From assembly GCA_023150915.1 (NCBI GenBank), contig JAKLKA010000063.1:1-37910 (forward strand): DNA of 37,910 nucleotides, in the 5' to 3' direction. Source of the stretch: Polyangiaceae bacterium (GTDB taxonomy: Bacteria > Myxococcota_A > Polyangia > Polyangiales > Polyangiaceae). Under the pieces are notes generated by a model. The model searched no databases, was not told the origin of the DNA, and saw only the letters and a program-made list of their open reading frames with translations. Position numbers and translations under genes: made by a program. Positions 32,314 through 37,910 of the stretch are shown one piece after another; the first letter of the stretch is position 1, and every line of letters starts with the position of its first letter.

Positions 32314-34282
32314 CGCCTTTTCCTGGGGCGCCGACCGAGGGAACGAGCCGGACGGCCAGATTGTCCAGCACCAGGGCGTCGCCTCGCGCGGCGATTCGCA
32401 CGCGGAAAGTCCCCTTCCGCAGCGGGATCGGCGGGCCCGGCGTGTCGAGGCACTCGCCTGCCCGGGCAGCCCAGCGGGCGGTCCAAATGACCCCCTGAGC
32501 CTCGATCTCGACCTCCGCCGGGCCGTCGCGGAGGGGTACCCACCGCGGCACGACCCGGTGGCTCCCCTCGGCGGCCGCGGCAAGCTCCAGATCGACCTCG
32601 GCCTCGTGGAGGCGCAAACCGTAGTGTCCCCCCGCACAGGCGGCCCCCGGGTAGTCCGGGTGGGCGTATCCGCGGCGCACGGCGAGCGGAGGCCACTCGG
32701 CGCCCGCCTCGAAGTCCGAGGTGTCGCGGGGGGTGTAGGGCTCGACCTTGGGGGGCCCCGCGTGCTCGCTCGCGTCGAAGACGTACCGGTAAGCGGGCGG
32801 ACGCCCGAGGCCGCTCCAGAGCGCGTGATCGTGAGCGTCGTTGCGGAAGCGCGCCACCACCAGGTCGCGGCCGCCCGGCACGTGCCCCAGGTTGAACCCG
32901 TGGTCGGTGTTCACGAACACCAACCCGCGATGCACCCCGGCTGCGCTGAGCACGCTTGCCTCGAACATTGGCCGACCCCCCTCGCGATCGCGCAAGGCCT
33001 CGTGCATGCGGCTGCCATGCACGCTGAACGCGACGCACATCGCGCCGGGCGCGAAGTGCGCGATGCGTAGCCGCAACAGCCCCCAGGCGATCAGCGCGTG
33101 CTCGACCGGCAGTGCCTCGGCAAGCAGCCGGGCTCCGCCGCCCGGGTAGTTGCCGTCGAAATAGAAGGGCGCATAGGCCGCGACCAGCGCCACCACCACG
33201 AACGCCCCGAGACGCACGGCGCGCTCGTTTCGCCCCACGAACAGCGTCGCGAGCAGCGCGGCGAACAGCGGCCAGGCGTTCATCACGTCGCCGAAGTGCA
33301 TCCACAGCCGGCGGCCGGTGGTCCCCAGCGCGGCGCCCAGGCCATGGCCTCGAGCCAGCCGGCTCTGCACGAAATCGCCGTGCTCGAAGCCGCAGCCGAT
33401 GCCCGCGCCAAAGCCATAGCGAAAGCAGCCTGGCGGTCCGTCGGCCAGGGCGTAGTAGCGCAGCTGGGCCGACCCGAGCCACGACCCGGTGGCGGCGTGC
33501 TGGTGCGACAGCAGCAGCGCCACGCCGGGCAGCGCGCCCAAGGCCAGCAGCAAGAGCCCCGCGCGCTGCCGGCGCAGGCACAAGAGCGCAGCGAACAGTC
33601 CGGCGGTGAGCCCGCTGACCGGCCGCGTCGCGAGCAGCATTCCCAGCGCCAGCCCGGCGCCCACCAGCCAGCGCCCACCCTTCAGCGCGCCGAGCAGCGT
33701 GAGCGACAGCAGCACCGCGGCCCAGCCGTGGGACATGGTGTCGGCGGTGTGGTAACGCAGCGCCGCGCAGAGCGCCGACAGCGTTGCGGCCAAGAGGGCG
33801 ACCTCGACCTTGCCGAACAGCTCGCGCGCCAGCGCGGCGGTGACCCAGGTCAGCGCTGCTGCCAAGAGGGGGCCCACCGCCAGCGGTGCGCCCAGCATGA
33901 AGCCGAGCGCCAAGAGCGCCGGGTAGCCCGGTGGGAACAGCACGGCCAGCGTGGTCTGCTCGGGGGGAGTCAACAAGAAGCGGCCGCGGAACGCGCCGGA
34001 CGGATCGGGAACCGGAAACGCCAGGTACCCGCGCGCCAGGGCGCGCGCCTCCAGGAAGTAACTGGTGGCGTCGATGATGCGCGGCCCGCCGCGCAGATAG
34101 TGATGCAGGTACCCGGCAGAGAGCAACGCGGCGCCGAGCGACAGCAGTGCGAGCGTCAGCCGGGGCCGCGACCGAACCAGGCGGGCAACGGGCTCTCTGC
34201 CGAGCGCACCCGCGGCCAGTGCGCCCACGCCGATCACCAGCACGGCCCACGCCACTGTCTCCCGCGGCAGCCCGAAGGTCAT
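32303..34282 (-). CDS. GT-C-type membrane glycosyltransferase (putative)
   Basis: 659 residues; the first about 400 hold roughly ten membrane helices, the rest is a soluble C-terminal region. The layout is that of polyprenyl-phosphate-sugar-dependent GT-C enzymes: short first helix, then a periplasmic loop with an acidic residue (GGPRIIDATSYFLEARALA, D71), followed by PPGYPALLALGFMLGAPL, a motif common to the family (PMT/ArnT-like). The C-terminal about 250 residues (FEASVLSAAGVHRGLVFVN, RVRIAARGDALVLDNLAV) look like beta-rich carbohydrate-binding structure. GGTGAG lies four bases before the ATG. It starts four bases after the stop of the other GT-C gene, so they form an operon. Acceptor and donor sugar unknown. 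Confidence 0.7.
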   Translation of the reverse strand: MTFGLPRETVAWAVLVIGVGALAAGALGREPVARLVRSRPRLTLALLSLGAALLSAGYLHHYLRGGPRIIDATSYFLEARALARGYLAFPVPDPSGAFRGRFLLTPPEQTTLAVLFPPGYPALLALGFMLGAPLAVGPLLAAALTWVTAALARELFGKVEVALLAATLSALCAALRYHTADTMSHGWAAVLLSLTLLGALKGGRWLVGAGLALGMLLATRPVSGLTAGLFAALLCLRRQRAGLLLLALGALPGVALLLSHQHAATGSWLGSAQLRYYALADGPPGCFRYGFGAGIGCGFEHGDFVQSRLARGHGLGAALGTTGRRLWMHFGDVMNAWPLFAALLATLFVGRNERAVRLGAFVVVALVAAYAPFYFDGNYPGGGARLLAEALPVEHALIAWGLLRLRIAHFAPGAMCVAFSVHGSRMHEALRDREGGRPMFEASVLSAAGVHRGLVFVNTDHGFNLGHVPGGRDLVVARFRNDAHDHALWSGLGRPPAYRYVFDASEHAGPPKVEPYTPRDTSDFEAGAEWPPLAVRRGYAHPDYPGAACAGGHYGLRLHEAEVDLELAAAAEGSHRVVPRWVPLRDGPAEVEIEAQGVIWTARWAARAGECLDTPGPPIPLRKGTFRVRIAARGDALVLDNLAVRLVPSVGAPGKGVDN

Positions 34283-34286
34283 GCGC

Positions 34287-36458
34287 TCACCGGGGCTGGA
34301 TCAGCCAGAGGTGGTGGAGCGAGTGCTCCGATTCGATCGCATGGACCTCGAAGGTCGAGCGCCCGGGCGCGAGGTCGTCGGGGAGGTCGAGCGACAGCTC
34401 GACCCAGCCATCGGTGTGCTCGAACGAAAGCTCACCCACCTGCCTGCCGCCGGCTTTCACGGCCAGCTTGCCGGGCCGCGCGGGCGCCATGCGAAAGACC
34501 AGCTTCGACGCGCCCCCGCGGGAAGTCAGCGCGAAACGCACGTGCTTGCCCGCGGGCACGATGCGCCCGGCGTCGAACAGATCGCGGTGCGGCTCCTTCG
34601 GGTGCGTCAGGCGCTTCATCTCCACATGGGGCGTGCCAAAGCTGGTGTCGTAGCCGTGCTCGCGTTCGCTCACCACGTCGGCCAGGTCGAGCTCGTCGGA
34701 GGGCGCGTGGCCTGCTGCGAGCGAAAACGGGCGACCGCTGCCCTCGAGCGGGCTCCAGTCCGGCCGGTACAAGACCTTGGCGGCGCCACCGCAGATCACG
34801 TTGCCGCTCACCGGAACTTCTCCGATCACCTGGCCGAACCACAGCGGCAGCACGCCCCACCACGATGGGTAGATGGCCATGATGTCGGGGCGCTCGGCGG
34901 GCGGCATGCGCTCGATCAGCTCCACGGCGGCGCCCACCCCCTGGCGCGTGGCGCGCGCGAAGGGCAGCCCGCGCATCCCGCCCAGGCCGATGATGTCGAG
35001 GGCGGGCAAGTCCGCTGCATAGGGAATGGCGCCCGCGTCCCCCAAGAGCACGCGCCGTGGCGGGGCCGGCAGCATGTCGCGCAGCAGGCGGCCCGTGCGG
35101 ATGTGCTGATCGCGGATGTTGCGCGAGGCACGGCCGAAGAACCAGACTTGGTCCCGGAACTTGGGCTGATGCAGCCACGCGAACGCACCCACCGCCGAGA
35201 GCACCACGGCAGTGAGTAACGCGCGCAGCACCAGCCCGCGCCGTCCGAGGGCGAAGCTCTTGCCCAAGACCGCGCCCACCCCCAGACACGCCGCGAGAAG
35301 CACCCACGTGAGCGCGGGCATGGTGTAGCGCTCGTTCTGCCAGCGCACCTGCCCGTTGAGCGCCACGGTCAGCACCCAGAGCCCCGCGCTCACCCACAGC
35401 AGCAGCGCATAGCGGCGGGTTTGTCGTGGAAACAGCGCGATCGCGCCGAGCACGAAGGGCACGTAACCCACGCCAAAGGTGCCGCTCAGGTGGTACTCGG
35501 CGACGCGCCGCACCTGGTACTCGACGTGAAACTTCCAGGCGTTCCAGGCCTCGGTTGCGCTCAGGTGTGGGTGGTGCAGCTCGAGCTTCACCAGTGCCCC
35601 CGCGGCGGTGCCGTCCCCGGTGATCAGCCTGTTGGCCAGGGTCTGCGCCACCACCACGGCCAGCGCCGGCGCGCCGGCGATCACGGGGATCCACAGCCAA
35701 CGGCGGGCGCCCAGCGCCCGGCGCGAGAGCCACCCCGCCGACAGCGCGAACACCGCGACCACCACCGCGGCCTCGGGGCGCGTGGCCACCAGCACCGCGC
35801 ACCAGAAGCCCAAGAGCGCGGCCGCCAGCCACGGTCGCGCGGCAGTTGAAGCATTGGGCACACCGCGCGTGAGGTCGTCCCAGGCGACCAGCGCTGCCAC
35901 CCACACGGCCAGGAAGAACGCGACCTCCATGCCGCTGAACAAGCTCCACGACAGCACGCCGATGCCAAGCAGCGCCGGCGGCACCAGGTAGGTGGTGTAC
36001 CTCGGCAGGTCGCGAAACAGCCGGCGCGCCGCCAGCAGCAGCGCGAACGTGCAGACGCAGGCGACGATGCCCGCCCACACCATCAACGAGAGCTTGCGGA
36101 AGCCGATCCAGTATCCGAGCGACAGCACGAAGGGGTAGAGCAGGCTGGTGCCGCCGCTCGAGTAACCGTTGCCCTCGGACCACTCGAAGGGGTGCCCGCG
36201 CGCGCTCGACCGGGCGAAGTCGAAGTGGATGAACACGTCGTCGAGCGGCCCGGACCAGTCACTGGCAGCCGCCAGGGGCTGGTTCGAGGTGTACAGGATC
36301 TGCTGGCGCATCGAGCCGTAGAACAGGCACGCCACCCACAGCGTCAGCGCCCCGGCGAACAGGGCGTAGAGCACACGTTCGGCGCCGACCCCCCAGCTGG
36401 CGCGAGCGCGCGGCATTCCGCTCTCGGGGCCCGAATCCATGGCGGCCGCTTCTAGCAT
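34287..36458 (-). CDS. GT-C-type membrane glycosyltransferase (putative)
   Basis: 723 residues from the ATG at 36458 (AGGGGG three bases upstream); ATGs at 36440 and 36416 are alternatives. After a first membrane helix the external loop carries the paired aspartates D73-D74 (GPLDDVFIHFDFARSSARGH) followed by GYSSGGTSLLYPFVLSLGYW, the pattern of arabinofuranosyl- and mannosyl-transferases of the GT-C class. About 11-13 membrane helices to residue about 430, then a soluble beta-rich C-terminal domain (VGELSFEHTDGWVELSLDLP). Probably glycosylates a lipid-linked or surface glycan or protein on the outer face of the inner membrane. It is the first gene of the pair with the 32303-34282 gene. Confidence 0.72.
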   Translation of the reverse strand: MLEAAAMDSGPESGMPRARASWGVGAERVLYALFAGALTLWVACLFYGSMRQQILYTSNQPLAAASDWSGPLDDVFIHFDFARSSARGHPFEWSEGNGYSSGGTSLLYPFVLSLGYWIGFRKLSLMVWAGIVACVCTFALLLAARRLFRDLPRYTTYLVPPALLGIGVLSWSLFSGMEVAFFLAVWVAALVAWDDLTRGVPNASTAARPWLAAALLGFWCAVLVATRPEAAVVVAVFALSAGWLSRRALGARRWLWIPVIAGAPALAVVVAQTLANRLITGDGTAAGALVKLELHHPHLSATEAWNAWKFHVEYQVRRVAEYHLSGTFGVGYVPFVLGAIALFPRQTRRYALLLWVSAGLWVLTVALNGQVRWQNERYTMPALTWVLLAACLGVGAVLGKSFALGRRGLVLRALLTAVVLSAVGAFAWLHQPKFRDQVWFFGRASRNIRDQHIRTGRLLRDMLPAPPRRVLLGDAGAIPYAADLPALDIIGLGGMRGLPFARATRQGVGAAVELIERMPPAERPDIMAIYPSWWGVLPLWFGQVIGEVPVSGNVICGGAAKVLYRPDWSPLEGSGRPFSLAAGHAPSDELDLADVVSEREHGYDTSFGTPHVEMKRLTHPKEPHRDLFDAGRIVPAGKHVRFALTSRGGASKLVFRMAPARPGKLAVKAGGRQVGELSFEHTDGWVELSLDLPDDLAPGRSTFEVHAIESEHSLHHLWLIQPR

Positions 36459-36590
36459 TTGCCCCCTGCGCGCCGGGTATCGTCCCGTACAAATCGATGC
36501 TTGCCCAGAGCGAGCGGAGGCGCTCTACTACCTGCCTCCCCAAGCAATTCCTGCTTTGGAACGCTCTCTGCCCACCCCCCGCCTCGCCGG
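36459..36590. other. Divergent promoter region, no gene
   Basis: A 132-base spacer between divergent genes. No convincing -35/-10 pair or repeat is seen on either strand. Confidence 0.5.
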
Positions 36591-37910
36591 ATGACGATGC
36601 GCTGGTTCATAGAGGTGTCTCGCCTCGGCGAGGAAACACCTCTCGAAAAGTACTGCCTCGAGGCCAAGCAATGGCAGGCCGCGCTGCAAGAAGCGCGGAA
36701 GCGCCGTGGTGACACCGGTCCGCTGTCGAAGTTCTCCATCGAGCTGCTCGAGCAGGGCTATCGCGCCGTCGATCCGGGTCAGAAGATCCGCTACGTGGTC
36801 AACAAGGCGCCACCCGAAGCGTCGCTCTCACAGCCGCCGCCTGCCGGGCCCGTCGCCGCGCCGGGTTCGTTCCCCTCGCCGCAGGTCCCGGCCGAGCCGG
36901 TGATCAAGTCCGCCCACGAGCCCGCCGCGTCGACCGATCCGATGGCTTCGCCGCTCCCGCACAGCGACCCGCTGGCGTCGGCCCCGAAGACCGATCCGAT
37001 GGCCGCGCTCCCGCCCGAGTCGCATCCTCCGCGCACCGATCCGTTGCCGCATCCGCCGCCGGCCCCGACGGTGACGATTCCGCCGGACGAGGTGCCGCCC
37101 ATCGGAGCCGGCGCGCCCTCGTCGACCACGCAGCCCATGACGCCGCCGGCTGCCCCGCCCCGGCCGGCCAGCACCCAGCTGACCCAGCGCAGCCTGGAGG
37201 TAGCCCGCGAGCCCGACTTCCAGGTGGTGAAGAAGCGCGAAGAAGAGCCCACCGAGAAGATGCCGATGCTGTACCGCGAGTACGCGTACGCGGTCCGGCC
37301 GGGCACCGAACGCGCCAGCACCGAGGTGCTGCTCTGGCTCAGGTTCCGCGAGCTTCGCGACGCGCTTCAGGGGCGGACCGAGCGGAAGTTCATCCAGCTC
37401 GCGGTCTTCGATCACGTCTTCGAGAAGAAGCCGGCGCGGCCGCCGATCGCGACCCTGATGTGGAAAGACTGGCGCGGCGATCCGGCGCTTCAGTTCCCCG
37501 ATCCGTCGGGCCCCGTGGGCACGCTGTCGCCCCCGGCGGTCACCGCGCCGCCGCCCGCGGTCACGCTTCCGCCCAGCACCACCCAGCCCGCGGCCGCGCT
37601 CACCGAGCCCGCGTCGCCTCCCACCGAGATCAGCCTTCCGAATCCAGCGGCCACAGCGGTCGTGTCGCAACCGTTCGCACCCGCGCCCTCGTCACCCATC
37701 GCGTCCGAGAAGCCGCTGGACCCGCCGCCCGCGCCGCCCGCCCCCTCGGCGCCCACCGCGTCGTCGCCGTCGTCGCCGGCCACCGTGCCTTCGGCGCCGC
37801 CGCCCCCCGAGCCGGCGCCTGCCACCTCGCCCATGGCGTCGCCGTCGCCGGTTTCCGCCCCGGCCGCCGCGCCCGCGCCGGCCGCCGCGCCTGCGCCGGC
37901 CGCCGCGCCG
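36591..37910 (+). CDS. Pro/Ala-rich protein of unknown function (C-terminus cut by window edge)
   Basis: 440 codons from the ATG at 36591 to the right edge with no stop; an ATG at 36597 is the alternative start. No signal peptide or membrane segment is visible, so it is probably cytoplasmic. Two folded stretches are separated by low-complexity linkers: residues about 1-75 (MRWFIEVSRLGEE, QWQAALQEARKRRG) and about 205-300 (MLYREYAYAVRPGTERASTE, WLRFRELRDALQGR, FIQLAVFDHVFEKKP). The linker at about 110-150 repeats [TS]DP[ML] four times, and the visible end is an 18-bp tandem repeat coding APAAAP. I recognise no family. A strong inverted repeat spans codons 7-18. Confidence 0.65.
   Translation, partial: MTMRWFIEVSRLGEETPLEKYCLEAKQWQAALQEARKRRGDTGPLSKFSIELLEQGYRAVDPGQKIRYVVNKAPPEASLSQPPPAGPVAAPGSFPSPQVPAEPVIKSAHEPAASTDPMASPLPHSDPLASAPKTDPMAALPPESHPPRTDPLPHPPPAPTVTIPPDEVPPIGAGAPSSTTQPMTPPAAPPRPASTQLTQRSLEVAREPDFQVVKKREEEPTEKMPMLYREYAYAVRPGTERASTEVLLWLRFRELRDALQGRTERKFIQLAVFDHVFEKKPARPPIATLMWKDWRGDPALQFPDPSGPVGTLSPPAVTAPPPAVTLPPSTTQPAAALTEPASPPTEISLPNPAATAVVSQPFAPAPSSPIASEKPLDPPPAPPAPSAPTASSPSSPATVPSAPPPPEPAPATSPMASPSPVSAPAAAPAPAAAPAPAAAP
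36611..36643. repeat. Nested inverted repeat in the first codons of the 36591 gene
   Basis: AGAGGTGT (36611-36618) pairs perfectly with ACACCTCT (36636-36643), and the inside CTCGC-CTCG-GCGAG (36619-36632) forms a second stem, with three unpaired bases. The hairpin starts 20 bases after the A of the ATG, where it could slow translation initiation. No T-run follows. Confidence 0.6.
37863..37910 (+). repeat. 18-bp tandem repeat coding Ala/Pro
   Basis: Units 37863-37880 and 37881-37898 differ by one base, and a third partial unit (37899-37910) runs off the window. It encodes APAAAP repeats in the linker of the edge-truncated protein. Confidence 0.8.

Noticed and set aside
36440-36449. NotI-like GCGGCCGC next to a Kozak-like ATG context, suggesting a cloning vector
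   Set aside because: Such an eight-base GC string is expected by chance in DNA this GC-rich, and the flanking sequence is normal coding sequence of the glycosyltransferase.
1-37910. tRNA, rRNA, CRISPR arrays, insertion sequences, toxin-antitoxin or phage-defence genes
   Set aside because: None recognised on either strand when reading through the window; small RNAs or structured RNAs without strong signatures could still be missed by eye.

Overview
This is a GC-rich chromosomal window from a deltaproteobacterial-type myxobacterium (Myxococcota, most likely Polyangiales/Sorangium-like; the genus is an inference). The markers seen are a C-terminal MYXO-CTERM-type sorting tail (gene ending at 5370), a run of secreted lipoproteins with repeated CxDGVCC cysteine modules and Gly/Ser-rich linkers, a CarD/CdnL-type RNA polymerase regulator, and a LexA-like box resembling the Myxococcus SOS motif. 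No rRNA, tRNA, CRISPR array, insertion sequence or prophage was recognised.

Left part (1-8807): three cysteine-rich surface proteins. The first (minus, cut by the left edge) has 14 FG-GAP blades, the second (plus) is a small lipoprotein, and the third (minus) has about seven kelch-like blades and a MYXO-CTERM tail. They share one cysteine module, and the two large ones share an N-terminal domain. Next (8984-14681) is a tightly overlapping nuoJKLMN block, the membrane arm of respiratory complex I without nuoA-I beside it. 14829-20851 holds a lipoprotein amidohydrolase, a minus-strand frameshifted PEGA-domain remnant, a DinB-type translesion polymerase with an SOS-like promoter, a short cysteine-rich remnant and an FG-GAP lipoprotein. 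20858-21604 is a fibrinogen-like lipoprotein.

Middle (21651-28408): a minus-strand set (MocR-type regulator, DarP/YjgA ribosome-assembly factor, two methyltransferases) is divergent from a PNPOx-family flavoprotein. The intergenic region between them carries three ACTGGWCY repeats, a likely MocR operator. Then come a small heavy-metal-binding peptide, a site-2-type metalloprotease, a half-size GDT1 cation transporter and a lipoprotein membrane dipeptidase that overlaps the GDT1 gene.

Right part (28412-36458): a long minus-strand block, in transcription order two GT-C glycosyltransferases, an IHF/HU-type protein with an acidic tail, tyrosyl-tRNA synthetase, an unknown lipoprotein, CarD and a PduO-type cobalamin adenosyltransferase. 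Stop/start overlaps point to several co-transcribed pairs. The right edge cuts a Pro/Ala-rich protein of unknown function whose first codons contain a strong inverted repeat.

I do not see a clear new multi-gene system. The items most worth following are the SOS-type dinB promoter, the MocR operator, the shared cysteine-module family and the half-size GDT1-dipeptidase pair. Protein assignments rest on motif recognition by eye; no database search was run.
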